Under the pieces are notes generated by a model, which worked only from the letters and a program-made list of their open reading frames with translations, searched no databases and was not told the DNA's origin. Of a stretch of 64,000 bases of DNA, positions 38,918-48,679 are shown piece after piece. Location: assembly GCA_000818945.1 (NCBI GenBank), contig KN805374.1, positions 307,145 to 371,144 of the forward strand, written 5' to 3'. A program made the position numbers and the translations under genes. Positions within the stretch are counted from its first letter, which is position 1. Every line of letters begins with the position of its first letter. This DNA is from Schizochytrium sp. CCTCC M209059. Taxonomy: Eukaryota; Sar; Bigyra; Thraustochytrida; Thraustochytriidae.

Positions 38918-40083
38918 TTAGAGGCGGCCACCAGAACCAGCGAGGAGCTCCTCAGCGACGGCGGGGTCCTCGCGGTCGACAGCGGCGCCAACATCAGCGC
39001 CAGTGTCGGCGTGCTGCTCCATGAGGCGCGAAAGGTCGAAGCGGGGCTTCTTGAGGATCTTGACCTTGCGGATGGCGGCATCCCTGCACGGGAAGATGCC
39101 CTCGACGGCCTTCTCGATCTCCTTGCCGATAGTCTCGGGGAGGAGCTTGGCGACGAGGTCCTTAAGGTCGCACTTGGCGGCCTCGTCCTGAATAACCTGG
39201 ACCATCTTTGCCCGGATCTGGCGGGCCTGGCCGGACTGGCAGTAGCAGGTCTTGGCCATGCTGTTCCGCTGCTTGCGGGTGAAGGTGATGGCGAACAGGC
39301 GGACGGTGTAGCCGTCGGTGGTGCGAACATCGACGCGGCCCTCGATAAGAGTGACGCGCTTCTTGATGAGAGAGCAGAGCTTGTCGCGGGTCAAGCTAAG
39401 GCCGTGGAACGTCGTGAGCACGTTGTCACCCTGGACGTCCTCGGCGGCGAGCTTGATCTTGATGTGGCCCATGTCGGGGTTCTTCTGGAGATCGGCCAGG
39501 CTAACCTCGAAGATGCGGCCCTTGATCTGCTCACTGGCGATCTTGGTACCGGTGGTGCGAGTGCATGGCGACTTGCCGGCGTCACGAACGGTGAACACGC
39601 TGGGGGCCTTGACGGTGTACCTATGGAAACGAACGAATCAATAAAGTCAGTCTCCTGTGTTTGCTTCTTTTCCCTCCCACTCCCTCTTCTCTCAACCCTT
39701 CTCCCGCAAAGCCAGCTGAGGCGGGCCTTTACCAAGCAACAGTGAGAGAAGCTGGACATGCAAACAAGCAGCCAGCACGTTTTATGGTCGGGCAGTCGCA
39801 TGTACGGCTATCCGCATCCACTCGCGTCACATTGGCGTTTCCGCGTCATCTCCTCCGCCTTCGCGCCGCGCAGCACGCCTTCCCAGGGGCACGCAGACAC
39901 ACGCAGACACACGCAGGCTGCCGCGCATGCCACGCCATCTCGCGAATTCTTTCATTTCCTCCTCCGCCGCTCCCGCTCCGCGCGAAGCAAGCCGAGCACG
40001 TACCAGTCCTTGCGCGTGAAGGGGTCGACGACCTTCTTCTTCTTGCCCTTCTTGCCGAGCTTGCGGTTCTTGCCGACCGCCAT
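38918..40083 (-). CDS. RPS3A: 40S ribosomal protein S3a (eS1), two exons
   Basis: Exon 1 is 40083-40004 and exon 2 is 39620-38918, joined as GACTG|GTACGT with CCATAG|GTACAC. This gives KDWYTVKAP in frame and 260 residues in all, close to the 264 of animal S3a. It is a structural protein of the small ribosomal subunit near the mRNA exit. Recognisable blocks are [40 protein letters not shown], the [17 protein letters not shown] block (here [17 protein letters not shown]) and [16 protein letters not shown]. The 383-base intron is the longest that can be defined in the window. A first intron close to the start codon is common in ribosomal protein genes. Confidence 0.97.
39621..40003 (-). other. 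RPS3A intron
   Basis: 383 bases from the GTACGTGC donor to the TTTCCATAG acceptor. No RNA gene is recognised inside it, although ribosomal protein introns often host snoRNAs. Confidence 0.85.
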
Positions 40084-41448
40084 CCTGCTGCTGTGCGCGA
40101 CGACCTTCTCCGGGGCGTCCTCCAATCAGTGATTGAATGAATTGGCGCTGCCCCTCGCCGCGCCTCCCCTCCCTTGATTTCCCCGGGCCCCCAATCTGGC
40201 GATCGGGGGCCCCTCGCCTGCGTCCACCCACCGCCCCGGTCCCCGCCCGCCGCGCCATTCTTCACTTGCGCGCGCCGCCCCGCAAGTGCGCTATACCGCC
40301 CGCCACAATGCGTTATCCGCGCGCCCCTGCTTGCGCCCCGCCCGCGCCGCCGCCCGCTGCCGCGCCTCACACCCTCCTCCCGCGCCGATCCGTGGACACG
40401 GGAAGCGCATGGTCGAGGAATCCGCCCTTTGGCCTTCCCCGCGTTCCCCAGGGGTAGGGTTAAACCCTAGTTTACACGCCTTAATGAGACGACAAAAGAA
40501 AGGGGCAGGTAAGTTTGATTAAGGTGGTACAGGAAGGCCAACAAAGAAGACGAACAGAACGAAGTAAGAACAAACCTTAAATAGATAATATATTGTACGG
40601 GTAAATCTAAAAAGTTTAAGGTGGTCGATTGAGCTCGAGGAAGGAGAAAAAGCGTTGCGCAGGGATAGGAAAGCAAGAGGGTGTCTATACTATTTCTGCG
40701 GCTGCGGCTGGGGCATGGCATGGGCGTTGATCGAGTGCTCCCGTTTGTTGCTGCTGCAGGTTGCAGACGAGCAGAGGATTTGTCGACGCTAGGAGTGGTG
40801 TGGCTGTGGCCATGGTGGATGTGATGCTTTGCGGCAAAGCGGCGTTCAAGCAACGATGCCGTGTGTCTTCCTTCCTGCTTGCATCTGCAGCTGGTTTTTT
40901 GCAGGGCTCGGTGCCTTTGCCTGCCAGACGATTTTTGACAAGGAAAAAAAGATGAAGGGCACCCGGGTCCTCTTCCTATTTCGCGCCTCCTCCTACTGCT
41001 GCACGGAGGACTCGGAGTCCAGCCTCGGCGGCGACATTGCCTCGACTCGACCGGTATTGGTTGACACGACGATGCTCTTGGAGACGATCACAACGAGTGA
41101 ATGAACGCTGTCGGCCAGGATACATTGGAAAATGGATGGCCTCGCGACACTGCGTCGTCGTCCCATCCCGTCCCCTCCCGTCCCGCCTCGGGAACGCGCA
41201 TCGCCGCCCTCACCAACACCACCATCATCGTCAATCGACAACCTTGATTGCTCGCGGTCTTCCATCTTCCAAGGCTGTCGCAGTCGCTTCTGCTGATGGT
41301 GGGTGGGTGGTGTAGTGTAGGCCCGGGAGCAGCAGCAGCACTGTCTATTTGTCTGTGCTCTGGGCGGCGACGCAACGAAGGCACAAGGCATGCATAGGCA
41401 TGACAAGGTGTAGTAAGAAGCAATAGCGCACTAGGCCTACTAACAAAC
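40084..41448. other. divergent intergenic region
   Basis: 1365 bases between the leftward RPS3A gene and the rightward homoserine dehydrogenase gene. The RPS3A-proximal part is GC-rich and carries the GCAAGTGC-type motif. From about 40,490 to 40,700 it is AT-richer. A minus-strand frame of about 90 residues starting near 41,270 is not recognised and is not called. Confidence 0.4.
40262..40312. promoter_or_regulatory. GCAAGTGC-type motif cluster upstream of RPS3A
   Basis: About 180-230 bases before the RPS3A ATG the plus strand reads CACTTGCGCGCG and then CCGCAAGTGCGCTATACC, followed by AATGCGTTATCC. The same words recur upstream of ATIC/ILV6. I infer a promoter element. Confidence 0.5.
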
Positions 41449-42720
41449 ATGGTGCAGCGGCGAGGTGAAGAAGGCGACGACGCGGCGTCGCAGTCTAGGA
41501 AAGCAGGTCTCTCGCGGAGCGTCGTCTTGGTGGCATTCGCCCTCGCAGTAGCGGCGGCAGCGTGGACTTTCGCGGGCAACGACAAGAGCGGCGCGCGCGA
41601 AGAAGCGAGGGTAGCGGACGTCGAGTCCCGCGGCACGATTTCGAGCGAAGGAGCAATGGCTTCGCGCTCGCTGGCCGTCTTCGGCTTTGGAAATGTTGGC
41701 CGCGTGCTATGCGAGCAGGCAGTTGCGGTCGGCTGCGCCGTGCCCGTGATCGCGGACTCCTCCGCGGCCATCGTCAAGAAGAGCGGCCTCACACGTGAGG
41801 ACCTCGAGACCCTCAGCGCCGCCAAGGCCAGCGGCACGCGTCTCGCCGACGCCGTGTCCAGCGTCGCCGAGGCCACCGTCGCCACCCCCACCGAGGCCGT
41901 CAACTTTATGGCCACCCTCCCTGGCAAGCCGGGCCTCGCTGACGTGAGCGCCAACGCCAACGCCGCCAACGAGTACCTCCTTGATGCCCTCAAGCTCAAG
42001 CTGCCCATCTCGCTCGCCAACAAAAAGCCGCTCAGCGAGGACCTCGCGTCTTTTCAGAGCCTTACCGCCGACAAGTCCCTCATCGGCTATGAGGCCACCG
42101 TCGGCGCTGGTCTCCCCGTGATCTGCACGCTCCAGCGCATGATTGACTCGGGCGACCGCGTCACCCACGTCGAGGGCCAGCTTTCGGGCACTCTGGGATA
42201 CATTCTCAGCGCGCTCCAGGCCGGTGGCAAGTTTAGCGAGATTGTCCGCGAGGCAAAAGCCCAGGGCTTTACCGAGCCTGACCCTCGCGATGATCTCTCC
42301 GGCACTGACGTCGCGCGCAAGGCCCTCATCCTTGCCCGCACCATGGGCGAGAACATCAGCATGGACCAGATCACTGTTGAGGCTCTCTTCCCGGAGTCTT
42401 TTGCCAGCCTTCCTCTCGACGAGTTCATGGATCGTCTGCCCGAGATGGATGCTGACATCGAGGCAAAGGTCCAGGAGGCCGCCAGCAAGGGCGAGATGCT
42501 CCGCTATGCCGCCGTCGTCGAGCCTGGCCAGCCCATCAATGTCGGCCTCGTCTCGGTCAAGCCGGGCGCCCCCCTCGCCTCCCTCCAGGGCACTGACAAC
42601 CTTGTCTCCTTCGAGTCCGCCTTCTACAACACTTCCCCCACTGTTGTGCGCGGCCCTGGCGCTGGCCTCGAGGTCACTGCTGCCGGCGTGCTCGCCGACT
42701 ACCTGCTTCTCACCCGATAA
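41449..42720 (+). CDS. homoserine dehydrogenase with N-terminal membrane anchor
   Basis: 423 residues from the ATG at 41449. The enzyme reduces aspartate semialdehyde to homoserine with NAD(P)H, on the way to threonine and methionine. The NAD-binding motif VFGFGNVGRVL follows the internal Met70. The catalytic region has SLANKKPLSED with Lys192/Lys193, then GYEATVGAGLPVI, the LSGTLGYIL signature and DPRDDLSGTDVARKALILAR. It is monofunctional: there is no aspartate kinase domain, and no ACT domain is seen. Residues ~22-46 form a hydrophobic stretch (VVLVAFALAVAAAAWTFAG) after a basic segment, which suggests a signal anchor or an organelle-targeting element. Starting at Met70 would give a plain cytosolic enzyme of normal family length (354 residues), so both starts may be real. 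Confidence 0.92.
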   Translation: MVQRRGEEGDDAASQSRKAGLSRSVVLVAFALAVAAAAWTFAGNDKSGAREEARVADVESRGTISSEGAMASRSLAVFGFGNVGRVLCEQAVAVGCAVPVIADSSAAIVKKSGLTREDLETLSAAKASGTRLADAVSSVAEATVATPTEAVNFMATLPGKPGLADVSANANAANEYLLDALKLKLPISLANKKPLSEDLASFQSLTADKSLIGYEATVGAGLPVICTLQRMIDSGDRVTHVEGQLSGTLGYILSALQAGGKFSEIVREAKAQGFTEPDPRDDLSGTDVARKALILARTMGENISMDQITVEALFPESFASLPLDEFMDRLPEMDADIEAKVQEAASKGEMLRYAAVVEPGQPINVGLVSVKPGAPLASLQGTDNLVSFESAFYNTSPTVVRGPGAGLEVTAAGVLADYLLLTR

Positions 42721-43321
42721 GCTTTCGTATGATTGATTACCTTTTTAGTTTGTCTCCCCAGGCTTGCCGCTTCATGTCGTTCACTCAGCTCGTCGCATCA
42801 CAAACATGAAGGTAACGCCGCTGCAGCAGAATTCTCTCCTTTTTCGCCTTGCACAAGTCGTTTTGTCGAGCTCAATAAGTTGTCGTTATGTACGTGAATG
42901 CATCACCCAAGAGGCGTTGTCGTGTGGCGTGCCCAAGACAATCCATTCTTGCACGCCGAGTCCAATGGTCCAACGAAAACGGCGTCATTCGCGCAATACT
43001 GTCATGCATGCACGAGATGTGGACATGAACGCGGAATGATGTCGTGTGCGCAATACAGACATGAACAAAGACATCCATCCCTTCGCGCCAGATGCAATTG
43101 TGCACGAAAGGTTGTCATATACGCGATGTCGTCATGGACGCGAGAGCTGTCGTCACGCTGAAAGATGTCATTTGCGCAATGTCGTCATGCACGAGGCGCT
43201 TTCTTGGTATGGACACGACACCGACGTGTACAGACCATTCTTACGGACGCGAGACCCAATTATCCACACGACGTTCGTTGGTATGCTCGAGACGTTGTCG
43301 TGCACTTGTGAAGATCACGGA
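42721..43321. other. convergent spacer with degenerate repeats
   Basis: Between the stop codons of homoserine dehydrogenase and the sulfatase. From about 42,980 on it contains diverged copies of a unit with GCGCAAT, GTCGTCATG and GCACGAG. No gene is supported. Confidence 0.55.
42980..43195. repeat. diverged repeat with GCGCAATxxxGTCATGCACGAG core
   Basis: Clear related copies lie at about 42982-43016 (TCGCGCAATACTGTCATGCA), 43041-43066 (GTGCGCAATACAGACATGAA) and 43168-43195 (TTGCGCAATGTCGTCATGCA), with a partial copy near 43125 (GATGTCGTCATGGACGCGAG). Confidence 0.7.
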
Positions 43322-45061
43322 CTAGTGGCAAACAGCTGTCGCCGGACTGAAACCCTTGCGAACGATCTCGAAGAGAAGATCCTTGAGTGAGTCGAACTCC
43401 TTCTTTTGCTCGTGCATGATGTTCGTTCTTTCACGCGGGTCACTTTTCAAATCAAACATCCACCATTGATTTTCCGCGTAAAGCACCTTCTTGTTCCGGC
43501 AACGGATAGCAATGCCCGGACCAGCGCCAGAGACGGACTTGGGCACCTCAAAGACCATGGGCTGTCCCGCTCGCACCTGCTTTGGCGTTGCGCCAGCGGG
43601 GTCGCACACGGCACGCCAGAAACTATGGCTGTCATACGCGTCTCCCTCCTTGAGCGTGGCGCCTGTCATCTCTGCCAAGGTCGCGACAAGGTCAACCTGG
43701 TTGACAGTGTGGTCATTCATCGCCCCAGCGGGTATGATCTTGGGCCACTGCATAAGAAATGGAACGCGATGACCTCCCTCAAAGAGACTACGCTTGCCGT
43801 TGCGATAGATCCAGGCGCTCAAGAGTCCTCCTGACTTTTGAAAGAGTTGTTTGTCTTCAGGACCATTGTCACTCGAGATAATCAGCAATGTGTTATCTGT
43901 GATGCCCCATTTCCCCATGTTGGCCAGAACTTGGCCCAAGTGGTAATCGGTCTGCTCCAAAAAGTCCGCGTAGTTGCCAAACTTTAGCTTGTTGTGACCT
44001 TCCCAGTCAGGGTGCGGGACGTGGGGCTTGTGCGGTGACGAGAGAGCCGTGTACAAAAAGAATGGAACATCCTCACCATGCGTCTTCATGTGAAAGTCCA
44101 TATAGTTTATAGCCTCGGCTGTAATGTTGGGGGCACAGTATCGGGGGTCCCACGTGGGTGAGATTCGTTTTGCAAATCCCGGCGTCTTTTGCTTCATGTA
44201 GCCGCCTGCAACGCAACGATCCTCTATATTCTCTGTGCACTTGCGCAAATTCCAAGTGTTGCACGCTGACACATTATGGCGGCAGCTCCAAAGCTCATTG
44301 CCGTGGCGCTGGCTCCAGTACTTTGGCGGTGTTTCGAACAACTTGTCTCGAATAAAGGCTACATTGCCGAAATCCATCGAAGCTGGAATGCCAAAGTATT
44401 TGTCAAAGCCACCGTCGATGGGTCCGCCATATATTCCTGCATCAAAGTTATCTTCGTCGAACTTCATTCCAAGGTGCCATTTGCCCGACATATACGTCTT
44501 GTATCCAACGGACTTGAGCACCTTGGGCAAGGTTGTCTTTGCGTCCATGACGTAGGGATGAGCATTGGAGACAACGACGTCTCGAGTCGGGTTGTGTCGA
44601 AACCAGTATTCGCCAGTGAGCAGCGCAAAGCGAGACGGAGAGCATACTCCAGATGCCGTGTGGCCATCGGAAAAGTCCATGCCATTCGCAGCCACCTCTT
44701 CAAAGTTTGGCATGTCGAGGAGCCAGTCAAAGTATTTCTGGCGATCACCAAATCCTTGATCGTCCGTATAGAAAATGATTATATTGGGTCTGTGGATGCT
44801 CGCGCATGTCTCGTCAACCTGGGTTCCTGAACTCATGGTCAGCTGCAGCTGACTCAAGATTAGCTCGGACTGTATCTCGGTGCTGATTGCGCAATAGCTC
44901 ACAATAGCGAAGGCAAAGAGCACCACTACCCCGATTCCCGTGAATAGCTCTCGATAGTAGGCCCCCATAGCTTGTTTGGCCCTCGTGCCCGTGCCCTCAA
45001 GAGCAGACCAGAGTTCAATCTGCAGATGCTCTTCATCCCTGCGGGCGAGCACTCCCGTCAT
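43322..45061 (-). CDS. type II membrane-anchored sulfatase (arylsulfatase family)
   Basis: 579 residues from the ATG at 45061. The longer opening begins with TTG. A hydrophobic segment near the N-terminus (LFTGIGVVVLFAFAIVSYCAI) should anchor the protein with the catalytic domain in the lumen or outside. The sulfatase signature is intact: IIFYTDDQGFGD (metal-binding Asp pair), GVCSPSRFALLTG with C140 as the residue converted to formylglycine, SGKWHLG, SSPHKPH, and SSDNGPED. The C-terminal subdomain is present to the end. The family hydrolyses sulfate esters; the substrate, perhaps an algal or extracellular sulfated polysaccharide, is inference. No sulfatase-modifying enzyme lies nearby. Confidence 0.93.
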   Translation of the reverse strand: MTGVLARRDEEHLQIELWSALEGTGTRAKQAMGAYYRELFTGIGVVVLFAFAIVSYCAISTEIQSELILSQLQLTMSSGTQVDETCASIHRPNIIIFYTDDQGFGDRQKYFDWLLDMPNFEEVAANGMDFSDGHTASGVCSPSRFALLTGEYWFRHNPTRDVVVSNAHPYVMDAKTTLPKVLKSVGYKTYMSGKWHLGMKFDEDNFDAGIYGGPIDGGFDKYFGIPASMDFGNVAFIRDKLFETPPKYWSQRHGNELWSCRHNVSACNTWNLRKCTENIEDRCVAGGYMKQKTPGFAKRISPTWDPRYCAPNITAEAINYMDFHMKTHGEDVPFFLYTALSSPHKPHVPHPDWEGHNKLKFGNYADFLEQTDYHLGQVLANMGKWGITDNTLLIISSDNGPEDKQLFQKSGGLLSAWIYRNGKRSLFEGGHRVPFLMQWPKIIPAGAMNDHTVNQVDLVATLAEMTGATLKEGDAYDSHSFWRAVCDPAGATPKQVRAGQPMVFEVPKSVSGAGPGIAIRCRNKKVLYAENQWWMFDLKSDPRERTNIMHEQKKEFDSLKDLLFEIVRKGFSPATAVCH

Positions 45062-46249
45062 ACTATTGTTATATCCAGCGCCCCGCACTGGTTGTGTGCA
45101 ACGCGGGACCTGAGCGTGCCCGCGCGAGCTGACGTGCTTGTCTCCTCTGCTTGCCGCCAAGCCTCGCACGCGCCCTCTCGCCGTCGCTGCGCTGTGCAAA
45201 AAGATATTTCTCTGGACGTCTTTCTTTTTCGCTTCTCTTTCCTAGGCCTAGCCTAGTTGTAAGAGAAATTCGTTACTCCTCGCAAATACTATGCTATGTA
45301 AGCAGCAGTTCTAGCTGCAGGTTAGCGTCTCTCTTACGAGGCGAGAATCCTCATCGAGAAAGAGTATATCTCTACGACCGAGACAAGATTGCAAAAACTC
45401 TGTGATGCGTGCGTGCGATGGATTCAAAATGGTCCGCGCAGCGACGTTTCTGTGCATGAACTGCAAGGTCCCCTTCCTGGCACAGGGATCTCGTTTTTTC
45501 CTCGTCCAAGGTTGATTCTGTTCTTGAAACAAGAAAGAAAACAATATGGCTGCCATCCAGCCCAAATTGCAAGACAGCGCAAGTGCAGGGAAATGAAATA
45601 GAGAGACTTTGCGACATACAAGATACTGCGAGAGCTCAACTCATGCAAGATCTAATCTTTTGCAACAAGAAGCAAGCAAGTGTAGAAACAGCGCCGCGTG
45701 CAAAGCCTTACTCGCGCTGCTTATAACGACCACGAGTCATCTCATTGACCATCGCGCAGACATTCACAGACCGTAAATGCTGCCTTTCCGTGTCCAATTG
45801 TTTGCAAGCGCGGCGCATCGATGCGAAGATTTTTTTAAGACGCCAGCCGTCTCTTTGTCTGCATTGCACGAACAAAGGTTATTTCGAGTCTTTGTTTCTG
45901 ATCAAGGAAAGGCCTTTCACAAAACAAACCTTGCGGCCGGCCGTGCGTTCACAATCGACGTCGACGATTTCGACTCTCACAATCAGTACTCTACAAGGTC
46001 GTCACCTTGTGATGAAGTCCAAAGGCTCCCTTTCCTCCCCCTATTTTGCTGCTACCGCCATCGGCGGTCGGTCTCGTTTTCCATCCTCGAGCCCCTGTCG
46101 AGTCACTTCCATCACCCCACCGAACGACGTTCCATCAAGTTCCTGCAGTGTTCATTCCCTCCTCTGACCTTGCCACTATGCGTGCACCCAGTCTGACGCT
46201 GACGCGACGCTGTCAGTGTATACCCGTCTCGGCTTCGGCGCGCATATTT

Positions 46250-46284
46250 TTTCATTCATTCATTCATTCATTCATTCACTCATT
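46250..46284. repeat. (ATTC)n microsatellite
   Basis: About eight copies of ATTC/ACTC. Confidence 0.95.
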
Positions 46285-47103
46285 CTCGCCGCTCCTCCTC
46301 TGGCAAGCATCAGCTCGGCGCATGCGGCGGCGCGAGTCACCATGGCCAGCGCCTCCCACCTCACCTGCTTCTTTGCCTCTTGCGCGTTTCCTCCCTCCTC
46401 TGCACGCACGCAAAGGAAGCGCTGTCGCTGAAGCCAGTGTTGCGGTATACACCGACCTTCCCCGGGCCTTCCTCGCTTCCTCCTCCTCCTCCTCCTCGGC
46501 AGAAGCGCAGCCTGTGACTCTGGCCTCTCCTCTTGATTCCCCCCCCGCCGCCCATTGACGCGAATGAGATAGATTTATGCGGCTACGCTGCCCCCATGGC
46601 CACTCTCGCGGTCGCTCAAGCCCGCGCTCTCAACCGCCTCACGGTCTCCCCCTCAATCGAGTCTGTGTTTTCCTCGTCCACATCGACCTCGCGCGCCTCA
46701 TGACGATCGATATCGCAGACTTCGCCGCGGCAAGCGTCGCCGGTCTTCGCGCCGCGCGCGCATCGTCCGCGGACTCGCCTCGAGCGCTCGCGCGCGCCCG
46801 CTTCCTCCGCGCTCGCTTCCTCCGCGCTCGCTGCGCGCCGCGGCGCGAGCGCTCGCGGGCGGTCGCGGGCGGGCTTTAGCCGGGCGCGCCGCGGCTTCGC
46901 GGAGGTCCCCGGCCTCCTCCATCCCTCCACTCCCTCCAGCCAGCCTGCCCCAGCCTCCTTCCCGCGCTCGCGCCCGGGGACGCGGGGCGGGCGCCCGGGC
47001 AGGCAGCCGCGCAGGCGTCCAGCCCCGCGCCCCGCCCGCGTCTGCCCGTCCCCTCGCGCGTCGCACGGCATCCTGAGCCGAGCCCGCGCCATGCCGCCAT
47101 GCC

Positions 47104-47145
47104 GCCATGCCGTGCCATGCCATGCCATGCCATGCCATGCCGTGC
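47104..47145. repeat. (CCATG)n / (CCGTG)n pentanucleotide repeat
   Basis: Seven or eight copies of TGCCA/TGCCG, continuing in looser form (GTGCCGTGCCGCGCC) to about 47215. Confidence 0.9.
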
Positions 47146-47652
47146 CAAAAAAGCCGTGCCATGCCAAGAAGCCAGGCAGTGCCGTGCCGTGCCGCGCCGT
47201 GCCGCGCCGCGCCGCGTCGCGCTGCTTCCGGGGGCGCTGGCGGCTGCGGCGCGCCCGACAGCCGCCCGCTTTGCGCCGGGTTTGTGGCTCGCTGCAGCGT
47301 TGAGCCGCGCCGCACCGGCATTCTCGTTCTCTCTTTCCTTCCTTTTCGTTCTCCTTTCCTTCTTTCCTTTCTTCCCTCCCTGCTTCCCTTCCTTCTTCCT
47401 CTCTCCCGTTCTTTCGTTCTTTCTCTCTCCCTCTCGTTCTCTCAGGGCAGAAGGCGCGACCTACGCGAGGGAAGAGACGGGCGCCAGGAGCCGAAGGCGA
47501 GCGCCCGACAGAGCCGCGACCAAACCCGCAACCTGGTGCACGCGCAGCGCTCGCATCGCTCGCATCGCACGCACGCGCACGGGGCCGAGCAGAGCCGAAC
47601 CGGGCGGAGAGAACAAACAGCACAGCAGGGCGCAGCAGAGAGCACGGGAGAG

Positions 47653-47922
47653 ATGGGCTTCATGGAGAGGCTGCGCAAGACCCCGCCGCTCAAGAGCAAG
47701 AAGTCGCACGCGTCGACCTCGAGCGCGACGGCGATGGAGAACAGTAGTAGCAGCAGCAGCAAGGCAACCACGAAGGCACGCGGGTGGAGCATCAGCAGCG
47801 GCGCCAGCAGTCACGCCGGGAGCGGCAAGAAGGTGAGGCTGCTGACCTGCAAACACCGGTCGTTCACAAAGAGGTATCCATCTGGCACGGAAGGCTCGAG
47901 CTCGAGCCTAATTGGAGCCTAA
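47653..47922 (+). CDS. possible small basic Ser-rich protein or first exon
   Basis: An 89-residue frame beginning MGFMERLRKTPPLKSKKSH, then Ser/Thr/Lys-rich (SSSSSSK, SISSGASSHAGSGKK). Codon choice (AAG, GAG, CTC, AGC) resembles real genes here. The upstream leader is unstructured and A/G-rich like a 5' UTR. Inside it, AAG|GTGAGG near 47830 would make a good splice donor, so this may be the first exon of a gene whose next exon I could not find. MG at the N-terminus leaves myristoylation possible. Confidence 0.4.
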   Translation: MGFMERLRKTPPLKSKKSHASTSSATAMENSSSSSSKATTKARGWSISSGASSHAGSGKKVRLLTCKHRSFTKRYPSGTEGSSSSLIGA

Positions 47923-48679
47923 TCGCGAGAGGCGCGCGAGTATGACAAGAGGATACCAAGCAGGTGATCGATCCTCTGTTGACGCGGCTTCGCATCGCAC
48001 CCAGATAGAGATAGAACAAGTTCACGCCATGCACGCGCACGGAGACGAGCGCATGCGTGGAGATGCTGACTTCCTCCTCCACACCCTTCTCTCCCTTTCA
48101 TTTATTCACATCAAGGACACCTGTAGTCAACAATTGTCTAGTCGCCCTTGATGCGCGGTCTAGGCTAGACAATCTTTGCCATTGTATATAAACAACCCGA
48201 TCAATTTTCACCTCTCCTGCACCCATCTATCCTTGCATTTTTCATTCACTCATTCCTTCATGCATACATTCGTTCATGTTTTCAGTGCCCATGTCGGAGA
48301 AAATGCTATTTTTTCAATTTCCCCCTCCCTTATTTTGCTTGACCTGAAACAACTCGGCGCATCAAAACGTGAAAAAATAAATTAAAAGTCTGATGACATT
48401 CGTCCGACGGGAATAGGCCAAGACCTTGGTGAATGGGCATGTGCTAGTGGCTTGGCAAAAGTCGATGGTCAACACAGGAGGATGAGTCGACAAAAGCCCT
48501 CGGCGCGTATGCTCGTGCACACCCGGAGACGAGGAAAAAACAAACAAAACAAAAAACTACCAGACGGCGCACCGCCATCTGTTTACACAGTACGAAACAT
48601 GATGTTCACTCTTCAAGACACAGCGTCATTTTATCAGGAATCAAGCCCTGCTATGGGGCCCGGGCGGTGCACAGAATGC
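47923..48679. other. intergenic, nothing recognised
   Basis: 757 bases before the 3' end of the PP2C gene. It is AT-richer with ATTC-like fragments (about 48,240-48,270). No gene is supported. Confidence 0.45.

Larger units (their letters stand above)
45062..47652. other. gene-poor region
   Basis: About 2.6 kb with no gene supported. It includes an ATTC tract (46250-46284), a very GC-rich segment (about 46,700-47,250), a CCATG pentamer tract (47104-47145) and a TTCC-rich stretch (about 47,330-47,450). Frames of up to 335 residues on the minus strand are Arg/Ala/Gly-rich and domain-free. Confidence 0.5.

Noticed and set aside
39011..39745. 244-codon open frame on the plus strand
   Set aside because: Antisense to the RPS3A second exon and intron.
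40993..41406. 137-codon minus-strand frame upstream of homoserine dehydrogenase
   Set aside because: No recognisable content and unclear start. It lies where promoter sequence is expected. Kept out for lack of support.
41405..41451. TACTAAC just before the homoserine dehydrogenase ATG as a branch point
   Set aside because: It matches the yeast branch-point word, but no AG acceptor lies between it and the start codon.
46616..47623. 335-codon minus-strand frame
   Set aside because: Arg/Gly/Ala-rich, spans the CCATG tract, and no domain is present.
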